Shown: positions 47,866 to 56,115 of the stretch, in pieces
How positions within the stretch are numbered: the first letter of the stretch is position 1
Layout: every line of letters starts with the position of its first letter
Position numbers and translations under genes: made by a program
Notes under the pieces: generated by a model
The model's database searches: none
What the model was told of the DNA's origin: nothing
The model's input: the letters and a program-made list of their open reading frames with translations, nothing else
NCBI RefSeq assembly: GCF_000428885.1
Contig: NZ_KE386810.1
Location: forward strand, 394,979 to 458,978
Length of the DNA stretch: 64,000 nucleotides
Direction of reading: 5' to 3'
Source: Geothrix fermentans DSM 14018
GTDB lineage: Bacteria; Acidobacteriota; Holophagae; Holophagales; Holophagaceae

Positions 47866-49287
47866 TCAGAAGGTCATCACCTTCATGGTGTTCGTGCTGC
47901 CGGTCTTCCACAAGGGGAGGCCCATGGTCATGACCACGCGATCGAGGCTGCCCAGCTCGTGCTTGGCCACCAGCAGCTCGCGCACCACGGCCACCATCTC
48001 ATCCGTGCTGCTCACCCGGGGGATGAGCAGGGCGGTGACGCCCCGCAGCAGGCCCATGCGCCGGGCCGTGACCTCGTCCACGGTGGCGCCCAGAACCGGG
48101 GTGCGGCCTGCCAGGCGGCTCACCATGCGGGCCGTGCCGCCGCCCTCGGTGAAGGCCACGATCCAGCGGGCGTTGATCTCGTCCGCCGTGCGGCAGGCGG
48201 CGAAGGCCACGGAGATGTCCGTGCGCGAGAGCACCTTCTCCGCCAGCTCGTCCGGCAGGGTGGGCGTGCGCTGCTTCACGTTGGCGTCCGCCTCCGCGGC
48301 GATGCGGGCCAGCCACTGCACGGCCTCCACGGGATGGGCGCCCGTGGCGCTCTCGGCGCTGAGCATCACGGCATCCGTGCCGTCCCAGATGGCGTTGGCC
48401 ACGTCGCTGGCCTCGGCGCGGGTGGGCTGGGCGTGCTCGACCATGCTCTCCAGCATCTGGGTGGCGGTGATCACGGGCTTCAGCGCCTTCCGCGCCGCCC
48501 GGATGATCTGCTTCTGGAGGGTGGGGACCCGCTCCACGCCGAGTTCCACGCCCAGGTCGCCGCGGGCCACCATCACGCCCCAGGACACGTCGAGGATCTC
48601 GCCCAGGTGGGCCAGGGCCGTGGGGTGCTCGATCTTGGCGATGATGGGCTGGGTGCCCCCCAGGTGCTGGATGATGGCCTGGAGCTGCTGCACATCGGAG
48701 GCCCGGCGGACGAAGCTCTGGGCGAAGAGGTCCACCTCGTGCTCCACGCCCCAGCGGATGTCAGCGTGGTCCTTCTCCGTCAGCGGGTCCGTATTGATGT
48801 CCATGCCGATGGGATGGACACCCTTGCGCGCCTTGAGGGGCCCGCCGATGACCACCTGGGCCTTCAGCAGGTCCGCGCCCTTGGCCAGGATCTTCACGGT
48901 GATGGCGCCGTCGTCCAGGAGCCAGAGCTGGCCCGGCTCCGCTCCCTCGAAGAGCTCGGGATGCGGCAGGGGCGCGGCCCAGGCCACGCCGGCGGGGGCG
49001 GAGGCGCCGAGCGCGTGGAAGACCCCCTCGCTGCCCTCCACCAGGTCCAGGGGCGCGTCCAGCAGGCCCACCCGCCACTTCGGCCCCTGGAGGTCCAGGA
49101 AGACGGGAATGGAGCGGCCGAGTTCCGCGGCCAGGGCCCGGACCTTCTGGAGCGCCTCCAGGCGCGTGGCGGGGTCTCCGTGGCTCGCGTTCAATCGCAC
49201 GGCATCGGCTTCGCGGAGGGATTCCCGCAGCCGGTCCCCCTGCATCAAGGCGGGCCCCAAGGTCATCACGAGTTTGGTCTTGCGCAC
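47866..49287 (-). CDS. pyk: Pyruvate kinase
   Basis: Converts phosphoenolpyruvate and ADP to pyruvate and ATP. About 473 residues with RKTKLVMTLGPAL, FLDLQGPKWRVG, AKIEHPTALAHLGEIL (catalytic Lys), MVARGDLGVELG, ATQMLESMVEH and PTRAEASDVANAIWDGTDAVMLSAE. Most motifs match, but some positions differ from the consensus (WRVG after LQGPK; usual form is TKGPEIRTG). Start GTG 49287 is chosen because GGGAG lies 5 nt upstream and the protein then begins MRKTKL. Upstream GTG/ATG codons (49323, 49299) are alternatives. Confidence 0.93.
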   Translation of the reverse strand: MRKTKLVMTLGPALMQGDRLRESLREADAVRLNASHGDPATRLEALQKVRALAAELGRSIPVFLDLQGPKWRVGLLDAPLDLVEGSEGVFHALGASAPAGVAWAAPLPHPELFEGAEPGQLWLLDDGAITVKILAKGADLLKAQVVIGGPLKARKGVHPIGMDINTDPLTEKDHADIRWGVEHEVDLFAQSFVRRASDVQQLQAIIQHLGGTQPIIAKIEHPTALAHLGEILDVSWGVMVARGDLGVELGVERVPTLQKQIIRAARKALKPVITATQMLESMVEHAQPTRAEASDVANAIWDGTDAVMLSAESATGAHPVEAVQWLARIAAEADANVKQRTPTLPDELAEKVLSRTDISVAFAACRTADEINARWIVAFTEGGGTARMVSRLAGRTPVLGATVDEVTARRMGLLRGVTALLIPRVSSTDEMVAVVRELLVAKHELGSLDRVVMTMGLPLWKTGSTNTMKVMTF

Positions 49288-49427
49288 GTCCACTCCCATT
49301 CCATGCACAGGCATTCCACACACTTTTCCACAGTCTGCGCCCGCGAATTATCGTTGTCACGGGGCTTTCGCTCTTCGCACCGCGGTGCTACCTTCGTTCT
49401 CCCGATACGGATATTGGAGAAGACGGA

Positions 49428-49652
49428 ATGCGCGAGAAGCTGCGTATCCTCGTGGCCGAGATGGTCCATGGAGGCGTGCCGCTGGACATGGCCCGCCGCG
49501 AGTTCGAGCGGGTGTACCTGGAGGAGGTGCTGGCGGCCCACGAGGGCAACCACAGCGCCGCGGCACGGGAGCTGGGCATCCACCGGAACACGCTCGCCAA
49601 GAAGCTGGAGGCGCCGCCCAGCCGGCTCAGGCGCGTGAGCCTGGCCAGCTGA
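49428..49652 (+). CDS. Small Fis-type DNA-binding protein
   Basis: A 74-residue protein consisting mainly of a Fis/NtrC-type helix-turn-helix: LEEVLAAHEGNHSAAARELGIHRNTLAKKLE (about 31-61), the recognition helix being IHRNTLAKKL. The N-terminal half (about 1-30) is helical. It is smaller than E. coli Fis (98). Divergent from pyk with 140 bp between the start codons; a terminator follows. It may be a local regulator or nucleoid-associated protein. Confidence 0.8.
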   Translation: MREKLRILVAEMVHGGVPLDMARREFERVYLEEVLAAHEGNHSAAARELGIHRNTLAKKLEAPPSRLRRVSLAS

Positions 49653-49672
49653 TCCATCCCCCTCCCGCGGAC

Positions 49673-49702
49673 GGAAACCCGGCTCTGCCGGGTTTCCTTT
49701 TT
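49673..49702 (+). terminator. Rho-independent terminator of the Fis-like gene
   Basis: A perfect 11-bp stem (49673-49683 with 49687-49697) with a TCT loop is followed by TTTTT (49698-49702). Confidence 0.93.
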
Positions 49703-49725
49703 ACAGACCGCGCTCCCCTTTTCTT

Positions 49726-49754
49726 TCGACAGCGCCGGCCGGGGCCGGTACAAC
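49726..49754 (+). promoter_or_regulatory. Promoter of the gap genes
   Basis: TCGACA (49726-49731) and TACAAC (49749-49754) are separated by exactly 17 nt. The predicted transcript starts near 49761, with GGAGG at 49764-49768 and the ATG at 49774, so the leader would be very short. Confidence 0.6.
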
Positions 49755-49773
49755 AAGGGATTCGGAGGGCTCC

Positions 49774-50778
49774 ATGAAGAAGGTGGCCATCAACGGGCTG
49801 GGGCGCATCGGACGGCTGGTGCTGAGGCACCTGATGAAGGTCCCCCACGTGAGCGTGGTGGCGGTGAACGACCTCACGGATGCCGCCACGCTGGCCCACC
49901 TGATGAAGTACGACTCCGTGCACGGTCCCGCGGACTTCCCCGTGGCCTCCGACCGGAACTACCTGGTGCTGGACGGCCGGCGCATCCGGGTCTACGCGGA
50001 GAAGGATCCCCAGCTCATCCCCTTCGGCGCCCAGGGGGCCCAGGTGGTGCTGGAGTGCACGGGCAAGTTCACCAAGCGCGCCCAGGCCGCCGTCCACCTC
50101 CAGGGCAGCGTGAGCCACGTCATCATCAGCGCGCCCTCCAGCGACGCGGACCGCACCGTGGTCATGGGCGTGAACGAGACCACGCTGGACCTCGAGACCG
50201 AGCGCGTGATCTCCAATGCCAGCTGCACGACCAACTGCCTGGGACCCGTGGTGAAGGTGATGGATGAGGCCTTCGGCATCGAATACGGCTTCATGACCAC
50301 GGTGCACAGCTACACCAACGACCAGCGCCTGCTCGACCTGCCCCACAAGGATCTCCGCCGGGCCCGGGCCGCCGCCCTCAGCATGATCCCCACCAGCACC
50401 GGGGCCGCCAAGGCCATCGGGCTGGTGCTGCCCCACCTCAAGGGCCGCCTCGACGGCCTGGCCGTGCGCGTCCCCACGCCGGACGTGAGCATCGTGGACC
50501 TCACCGCAACGCTCAAGACCGACGCCACCCTCGAGGCCGTGCAGGAGGCCTTCCGGAAGGCCGCCGAAGCGGGCCCCCTGGCCCCCTACCTGGAGGTGCT
50601 CGACGCCGAGCTGGTGAGCGCCGATCTGGTGGGAAGGACCGCCAGCACCCTGTACGACCCGTACCTCACCAAGGTGCTGGGACCGCGGCTGGTCAAGGTC
50701 TTCGCCTGGTACGACAACGAGTTCGGCTACGCCGCCCGCCTGAAGGACGTGTGCGTCTACCTGCTGGAGCGGATCTAG
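49774..50778 (+). CDS. gap: Glyceraldehyde-3-phosphate dehydrogenase
   Basis: The glycolytic enzyme, 334 residues. NAD site INGLGRIGRL and AVNDLTD (Asp at 33, NAD preference), catalytic SNASCTTNC with C151, general base H178 in TTVHSYTNDQ, phosphate site RRARAAALSMIPTSTGAAKA and the C-terminal WYDNEFGYAARL. All catalytic residues are intact. It is the first of two tandem gap genes; the second starts 3 bp after its stop. Confidence 0.97.
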   Translation: MKKVAINGLGRIGRLVLRHLMKVPHVSVVAVNDLTDAATLAHLMKYDSVHGPADFPVASDRNYLVLDGRRIRVYAEKDPQLIPFGAQGAQVVLECTGKFTKRAQAAVHLQGSVSHVIISAPSSDADRTVVMGVNETTLDLETERVISNASCTTNCLGPVVKVMDEAFGIEYGFMTTVHSYTNDQRLLDLPHKDLRRARAAALSMIPTSTGAAKAIGLVLPHLKGRLDGLAVRVPTPDVSIVDLTATLKTDATLEAVQEAFRKAAEAGPLAPYLEVLDAELVSADLVGRTASTLYDPYLTKVLGPRLVKVFAWYDNEFGYAARLKDVCVYLLERI

Positions 50779-50781
50779 CCG

Positions 50782-51792
50782 ATGAGTGTGCTCGCCCTGA
50801 ATGGCCTGGGCCGTATCGGCCGGCTGCTGGTGCGTCGCCTGGGAAACGTGCATCGCGGGCTGCTGGGCGCCGTAAATGATCCCGCACCCCTGGACCAGCT
50901 GGTGCACCTGCTCCGGTACGACTCCGTCCACGGCCCCTGCCCCTGGCCCATCGAAGGCCTCACGGAAGATGGCCAGGACTACCTCTTCCTGGATGGCCGC
51001 CGGGTGCCCCTCTTTCATGCCAGCGACCCCGGGCAGATCCCCTTCCCCGCCCCCACGCGCCTGGTGGTGGAGGCCAGCGGGCGGTTCACGCGCCGGGCGG
51101 ACGCCGCCGGGCATCTGAAGGACGGCGTGTCCCACGTGGTGATCAGCGCGCCCAGCCCCGACGCGGACTACACAGTCATCGCCCCCATCAACGGCGGCGG
51201 CCTGGATCCCGGCCGCCATCGCGTGATCTCCAACGCCAGCTGCACCGCCCACGCCACGGCCCCCATGCTGAAGGTCCTGGACGAAGCCTTCGGCCTCGAG
51301 CACGCGGGCATGAGCACCGTGCATGTGGTCACCAACGACCAGCGCCTCCTGGACCTTCCCCACAAGGATCTCCGCCGCGCCCGGGCCGCCTTCAAGAGCA
51401 TCATCCCCACCACCTCGAGCGCCTTCGGGGCCCTGCACCGGGCCATGCCCGACCTGCCCGCGGCCTTCGACGGCGTGGCCCTCCGGGTGCCCACCCTCAG
51501 CGTCAATCTGGTGGACGTGGTGGCGACCCTGCGCCGGGATGCGGACCTCGCCTCCGTGAGGGCCGCCTACGAGTCCGCCGCCGCCGGCTCCTGGAGGGAC
51601 CTCATCGGCATGGCCCCTCCCTTCGCCGTCAGTACCGACATCACGGGGCGGGCCGAAAGCGTGCTGATGGACCTGGACTTGACCATGCTGCTGGGCCCCC
51701 GCTTCGTGAAGGTCTTCGGCTGGCACGACAACGAGACCGGCTATGCCGCCCGCCTCTGCGAGCTGGTGGTGGATCTGGCAGGGCGGATCTAG
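50782..51792 (+). CDS. Divergent GAPDH paralog with altered active-site motif
   Basis: A 336-residue GAPDH-family protein in the same transcription unit as gap. It keeps LNGLGRIGRL, AVND, the catalytic Cys154 and His181 (STVHVVTNDQ), but the consensus SCTTNC reads SCTAHA here (Thr to Ala, Asn to His, second Cys to Ala), and the phosphate loop reads FKSIIPTTSSAFGAL. The C-terminus HDNETGYAARL replaces YDNEFGY. It may have a different substrate, such as erythrose-4-phosphate, or a non-redox acylating role; this is inference. The two look like an old duplication. Confidence 0.88.
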   Translation: MSVLALNGLGRIGRLLVRRLGNVHRGLLGAVNDPAPLDQLVHLLRYDSVHGPCPWPIEGLTEDGQDYLFLDGRRVPLFHASDPGQIPFPAPTRLVVEASGRFTRRADAAGHLKDGVSHVVISAPSPDADYTVIAPINGGGLDPGRHRVISNASCTAHATAPMLKVLDEAFGLEHAGMSTVHVVTNDQRLLDLPHKDLRRARAAFKSIIPTTSSAFGALHRAMPDLPAAFDGVALRVPTLSVNLVDVVATLRRDADLASVRAAYESAAAGSWRDLIGMAPPFAVSTDITGRAESVLMDLDLTMLLGPRFVKVFGWHDNETGYAARLCELVVDLAGRI

Positions 51793-51793
51793 G

Positions 51794-51993
51794 GTGCCTA
51801 ACAAAATCCCCATGGGGTCGTGCGAGGGTCGCCAGGCGGGCGCCCCGCGGCGTCACGGCCCTTGAACGATGTCCCGCATCGCCCTGCGGGCCCTTCCCTC
51901 TCGGTATCGCCTCCGGCGATACACGAGACATAAAGATATCTGCGGTGCATCCCGCCTGGCTTTCTCGCGGCCCCGTCGGGTTTTGTTAGGCAC
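51794..51993. mobile_element. MITE-like 200-bp inverted element
   Basis: Terminal repeats GTGCCTAACAAAA (51794-51806) and TTTTGTTAGGCAC (51981-51993) are perfect over 13 bp. The symmetry continues inward for about 45 bp per side (GCCAGGCGGG at 51831-51840 pairs with CCCGCCTGGC at 51951-51960). The centre holds further small hairpins (near GGTATCGCCTCCGGCGATAC). No open frame is present. It fills the whole space between the stop of the second gap gene (51792) and the convergent stop of the BaiN gene (51996). No clear target-site duplication. Confidence 0.65.
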
Positions 51994-51995
51994 TC

Positions 51996-53225
51996 TTAGA
52001 TCGTCCCGGCCGCGTAGCCGGTGCTGAAGGCGGCCTGGAGGTTGTAGCCGCCCACGGGGCCGTCGATGTCCAGCAGCTCGCCGCAGACCCGCAGGTTCTC
52101 CCAGCCTCGCAGGGCCATGCTGCGGGGATCCACGGCGGCCAGGTCCACCCCTCCGGCGGCCACTTCGCCCCGGGCCAGGGGCACGGGCTGGGGCGCGCCC
52201 AGGGGCAGGGCCGTCGCCAGCTCCACCAGGGCTTTCCGTGCGCCCTTCGCGAGGTCCTTGAGCATGAGGCCGCGGGTGAGCCCGGCCTCCTCCAGGAGGT
52301 CGTCCACCAGGCGCTCCGGCAGGTGCCGCTGCAGCCAGGTGGCCGCCCGCAGGCGGGGGTTCGCGCGGGCCTCGGTCTGGAGCCCCGCATCCACGGCCTC
52401 CTGCGCCTCCCGGACCGCGGCATGCACGAGCCACGCCGCGCCATTCCGCCGGGCCCGCTCCACGGCCTGGCTCAGCTCCAGGGCGGCCGGGCCGCTGACA
52501 CCGCTCTTCGTGAAGAGGAGGTCTCCCGCGAAGGCCGCGAGACGGCGCCCGCCGGGCCCCGCGCAGAGGCGCAGCTCGCCGTCCCGCAGGGCCACGCCCT
52601 CCCAGGCCGAGCGCGGACGTGCGAGGGGGATGGGCGCCAGGGCCGGGAACCAGGGCCTCACGGGGATGCCGAGGGGCCGCAGCCAGCCCGGCACCTCGCC
52701 GCGGGTGCCGGTCTCGGGGTAGCTGGCCCCGCCGGTGGCGAGGATGTAGATGTCCGCATCCAGCCTCCTCCCGTCTGCGAGCAGGGCGTCCAGGCGCGGG
52801 GCCCTGCCCTCCAGCGCCGTCACGCGGGCCCCCGTGCGCACGTCCACGCCCGCGCGCCGGGCCAGCGTCTCGAAGGCCGCCACCACGGCCGCCGCGCTCC
52901 CGGGACGGTCCAGGGGAAACACCCGCCCGTTGTCGCGGGTGTAGGTCTCCACCCCCTCGCGGCGCAGCAGATCCAGCACGGCTCCATTGCCGAAAGCGTG
53001 CAGGGAGGGTCGCAGGAAGCGCGCCTGATCCGCGGGGAAGGCTGCCAGCAGGGCCTTCGGCGGACCGTCATGGGTGATGTTGCACTTGCCCCCGCCGCTG
53101 ATGCGGAGCTTCACGCCCAGGCGGCCGTTGGCCTCCAGCAGCGTGACCCCATGGCCCAGCGAGGCCGCCCGCCAGGCCGCCACCAGCCCCGCCGCGCCCC
53201 CGCCCACCACGATCACCTTGGCCAT
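51996..53225 (-). CDS. BaiN-like FAD-dependent oxidoreductase
   Basis: A 409-residue flavoprotein of the HI0933/BaiN group. N-terminal FAD fold VGGGAAGLVAAWRAASLGHGV, then EANGRLGVKLRISGGGKCNIT, a mid-sequence ATGGASYPETGTRG and a C-terminal GELLDIDGPVGGYNLQAAFSTGYAAG. Members reduce diverse C=C bonds (bile acid or tetrathionate-like substrates have been claimed); true substrate unknown here. Transcribed alone. Confidence 0.9.
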   Translation of the reverse strand: MAKVIVVGGGAAGLVAAWRAASLGHGVTLLEANGRLGVKLRISGGGKCNITHDGPPKALLAAFPADQARFLRPSLHAFGNGAVLDLLRREGVETYTRDNGRVFPLDRPGSAAAVVAAFETLARRAGVDVRTGARVTALEGRAPRLDALLADGRRLDADIYILATGGASYPETGTRGEVPGWLRPLGIPVRPWFPALAPIPLARPRSAWEGVALRDGELRLCAGPGGRRLAAFAGDLLFTKSGVSGPAALELSQAVERARRNGAAWLVHAAVREAQEAVDAGLQTEARANPRLRAATWLQRHLPERLVDDLLEEAGLTRGLMLKDLAKGARKALVELATALPLGAPQPVPLARGEVAAGGVDLAAVDPRSMALRGWENLRVCGELLDIDGPVGGYNLQAAFSTGYAAGTI

Positions 53226-53251
53226 GCATCCATCATGGCGGATCGGAGGTT

Positions 53252-53331
53252 TCAGCTGTCAGCTATCGGCTATCAGCTATCGGCTGCCAGCTGTCAGCTA
53301 TTACTGAGAGCTGACAGCTGATGGCTGAGAG
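53252..53331. repeat. CAGCT-type periodic intergenic repeat
   Basis: Units CAGCTGTCAGCTATCGGCTA and variants repeat at about 7-11 nt spacing over 53252-53300, followed by an inverted part (AGCTGACAGCTGATGGCTGA, 53310-53329). The region can form several alternative hairpins. It lies between the kinase and BaiN genes and has no coding potential. Confidence 0.7.
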
Positions 53332-53334
53332 CCC

Positions 53335-54786
53335 CTACTGGAAGATGCCCTTGAAGAACTTCCGGATCTTCCCATCGCCGGAGCCCTTCTTGCCCCGCTT
53401 CTGGAGGTGGACCGGGTCCGGCAGCGGCTTGTGGCGCTCGGGGATGGCGCTCCAGGGCAGGTAGCCCTCCAGCTCGAGGCGGAGCTGGTGGCTGCCTTCG
53501 CCGGGGATCTCGAGGGCGGCGGGAGTCTTTCCGTGGGGCTCGCCGTCCAGGAAGATCGCCGCGCCGGCGGGCTCGCTGGCCACCTGGACCTGGAACGGGG
53601 CGGGCTGGAGGCGCAGGGTCAGGTCCTTGTCCTCGGCCTTCAGGCGGTAGACCAGGGGCTGATGATCCGGCTTCTCCAGGCGCAGCAGGTCGGCCTTGCC
53701 CTTCACCACCACCTGGCGCAGCGGGGTCCGTCCCAGGGAGGTCCCGTCGAGGAATACCTCGGCCCCGCCGGGCTTCGATTCGATGGACAGCACGCGGCTG
53801 GGTTCGGGGCGGAAGAACAGGAATCCCAATCCCAGGATCGCCAGGAGGAGGCCGATCCCCCAGAACCAGCGGCTTCGCGGGGAGACGGCCTTGGCGGACA
53901 GGTCGATCCGGAGGGTGCCTGTGGCCTTCACAGGGGCGGTGGAGGCAAGCTGGGCGAGGTGGGCCGCGCGCCGCTCCGGCGCCAGCGGCAGGGCCTCCAG
54001 GAGGGCCACGAGGAAGGAGGGGATGTCGGCGAACCGCTTCTGCGGATCCTTGTCCAGGGCCTTCCCGAAGACCTCCGCCAGTCCTGGAGGAAAGTCCTGC
54101 GGCCAGACGGGCGGATCATGCACGATGCGGTAGAGGGTGGCGCCCACGCTGTCGCCCGCGAAGGGCAGCAGGCCCGTCAGCATCTCGAAGGCAGTGATCG
54201 TCAGGGCCCAGCGGTCGGCGGCGGGGGTGGCCTTCTCGCCGTTGAGCACCTCCGGCGCCGCGTAGGCCGGCGTGCCCAGGAAGGTCGAAGTGGTGGTCAG
54301 GCGCCCGGTCTGATCGCCCCTCGCGATGCCGAAGTCCATGAGCTTCAGGCGGCCGTCCTTGGCCACCATGAAGTTGTCGGGCTTGATGTCCCGGTGGAGG
54401 ATCCCCAGGGCGTGCACGGCGGCGAGGGCGTCCGCGGCCTGGATCAGCAGGCCCGCCGCCTCGTCGGCATCCATGGGCCCCCGGCGGATCCGGTCCGACA
54501 GGGACTCCCCCTCCACGTACTCCATCACTAGATAGGGCCCCAGATCCGGCGCCTCGCCCACATCGAAGACCGTGATGGCGTTGGGGTGGTTCAGGCGGGC
54601 GGAGATCTCCGCCTCGCGCTTGAAGCGGAGCAGCACCTCGGCGTCGCCGGTGCCCTCCCGCACGACCTTGATCGCGAGGGCCCGCTTGAGGAGGGGATCC
54701 TCCGCCAGATACACCGTACCCATCGCGCCGGAGCCGAGGGTGCCCAGGACCTTGAAGCGGCCGATGGTGGAAGGATCCAGACTCAT
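53335..54786 (-). CDS. Ser/Thr protein kinase with PEGA domains
   Basis: A 483-residue Hanks-type kinase. The kinase domain (about 10-265) has GSGAMGTVYLA, K40 in AIKVV, HRDIKPDN (D133), DFG (D151) and APEVL. A linker leads to one membrane helix (about 311-328, FWGIGLLLAILGLGFLFF). The periplasmic part has two PEGA-type repeats (SKPGGAEVFLDGTSLGRTPL and SEPAGAAIFLDGEPHGKTPA). The C-terminus is Lys/Gly-rich. No phosphatase is adjacent. It diverges from lipB. Confidence 0.93.
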   Translation of the reverse strand: MSLDPSTIGRFKVLGTLGSGAMGTVYLAEDPLLKRALAIKVVREGTGDAEVLLRFKREAEISARLNHPNAITVFDVGEAPDLGPYLVMEYVEGESLSDRIRRGPMDADEAAGLLIQAADALAAVHALGILHRDIKPDNFMVAKDGRLKLMDFGIARGDQTGRLTTTSTFLGTPAYAAPEVLNGEKATPAADRWALTITAFEMLTGLLPFAGDSVGATLYRIVHDPPVWPQDFPPGLAEVFGKALDKDPQKRFADIPSFLVALLEALPLAPERRAAHLAQLASTAPVKATGTLRIDLSAKAVSPRSRWFWGIGLLLAILGLGFLFFRPEPSRVLSIESKPGGAEVFLDGTSLGRTPLRQVVVKGKADLLRLEKPDHQPLVYRLKAEDKDLTLRLQPAPFQVQVASEPAGAAIFLDGEPHGKTPAALEIPGEGSHQLRLELEGYLPWSAIPERHKPLPDPVHLQKRGKKGSGDGKIRKFFKGIFQ

Positions 54787-54844
54787 CCTTCCATCGATCA
54801 TGCCAGAGGCGGAGGCGGAGCGCCGCCCCGGCTACACTTGGAGC

Positions 54845-55975
54845 ATGTCCGACGCAGGCTTCTCCACGCCCCGCCCCGCCCAGCTCCGCCGCTTCGGCCG
54901 GGTGTTCTATCCCGCGGGGCTCCGCATGCAGAAGGCCCTGGCGGCCCATGTGAGCCAGGAAGGAAATCCCGACCAGCTGGTGATGCTGGAGCACGATCCC
55001 GTCTTCACGCTGGGCAGAAACGCCACCCCTGCCGACATCCACATGAGCGACGATTTCCTGGCAGCCCAGGGGGTGAGCGTCCACCGTACGGACCGCGGCG
55101 GCGAGGTCACCTACCACGGCCCGGGCCAGATCGTGGCCTATCCCATCTGCAACCTGCGGGGCGGCCGCGAGGACGTGGGCCGCCTGGTGCGCGGCCTGGA
55201 GGAGGCCATGATCCGCACGGCGGCGGATTTCGGCGTGGCCGCCGACCGCCTGAAGGGCGCGCCGGGCATCTGGGTGGAAACCCCGCGGGGCCTGGAGAAG
55301 CTCGGCGCCATCGGCCTCCACCTCAGCCGCTGGATCACCACCCACGGCATCGCCTTCAACGTGCGGCCCAACCTGGACCACTTCCGCTGGATCACGCCCT
55401 GCGGCTTCACGGACAAGGGCGTGTGCAGCCTCCTGTCCCTGCTGGGCGAAGCGGCGCCCACCTGGGAGGCCGCGGCGGACCGGCTCCAGGCCCATCTCAC
55501 GGCCTGCCTGGCCCTGGACCTCCAGCCCGTGAGGCAGCCCAGCCGCAGTGTCTCCGCCATGACCTGGCGCCGCGGTGCCGATGGCCCCGAGATCCTCATG
55601 ATGCTGCGGGTGCCCGAGCACGGGCTCTGGTGGCAGAGCGTCACCGGCATGATGGAGCCGGGCGAGACGCCAGAGCAGACCGCCCATCGGGAGCTGATGG
55701 AGGAGACGGGCCTGGCCGGCACGCTGCGCCCCCTGGGCCTTTCCCACAGCTTCTGGGTGGATCCCTCCATCGTGCGGTTTCCCGACGCCGAGCCGAGATT
55801 CAACACGGAGACCTGCTTCTCCATGGAAGTGCCCGCCGAGGCGCCGGTCCGGCTGGAGCCGAAAGAGCACAGCGAGTTCAGGTGGTGCGGGCCGGAGGAG
55901 GCCCTGGCCCTGATGAAGTGGGAGGGTTCGAAGGCGGCCCTGAGATGCCTCCAGGGCTGGTGGGCCGGGGCCTGA
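54845..55975 (+). CDS. lipB: Fused lipoate octanoyltransferase-Nudix protein
   Basis: A 376-residue protein. Residues 1 to about 225 are LipB: RTDRGGEVTYHGPGQIVAYP (80-99), catalytic-region K152 in KLGAIGLHLSRWITTHGIAFNV-type context, and the acyl-enzyme C186 in ITPCGF. LipB moves octanoyl from ACP to lipoyl domains. Residues about 235-376 form a Nudix domain with a full box at 268-290 (GMMEPGETPEQTAHRELMEE) and NTETCFSMEVP after it, like dihydroneopterin triphosphate pyrophosphatase NudB. The frame is open across the join. The next gene starts 140 bp downstream. Confidence 0.9.
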   Translation: MSDAGFSTPRPAQLRRFGRVFYPAGLRMQKALAAHVSQEGNPDQLVMLEHDPVFTLGRNATPADIHMSDDFLAAQGVSVHRTDRGGEVTYHGPGQIVAYPICNLRGGREDVGRLVRGLEEAMIRTAADFGVAADRLKGAPGIWVETPRGLEKLGAIGLHLSRWITTHGIAFNVRPNLDHFRWITPCGFTDKGVCSLLSLLGEAAPTWEAAADRLQAHLTACLALDLQPVRQPSRSVSAMTWRRGADGPEILMMLRVPEHGLWWQSVTGMMEPGETPEQTAHRELMEETGLAGTLRPLGLSHSFWVDPSIVRFPDAEPRFNTETCFSMEVPAEAPVRLEPKEHSEFRWCGPEEALALMKWEGSKAALRCLQGWWAGA

Positions 55976-56115
55976 GGCCCCCGCAGACCTGGGAGCCCCG
56001 GCTTCCCTGGCCGGGCCATCGCCTTGGGCGCGGTCTGCGATCCGCGGCACGGCGCGACCCCGGGCCCCGGAAGCCTGGAGCCGGGTTGTTAACCTGGAGC
56101 GTCTCCGGAGCGCCC

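Noticed and set aside
51794-51993. Integron attC site
   Set aside because: The ends resemble attC core sites, but the element is about 200 bp, is almost fully symmetric, and follows a housekeeping gene with no integrase or cassette array. A MITE-like element is the better reading.
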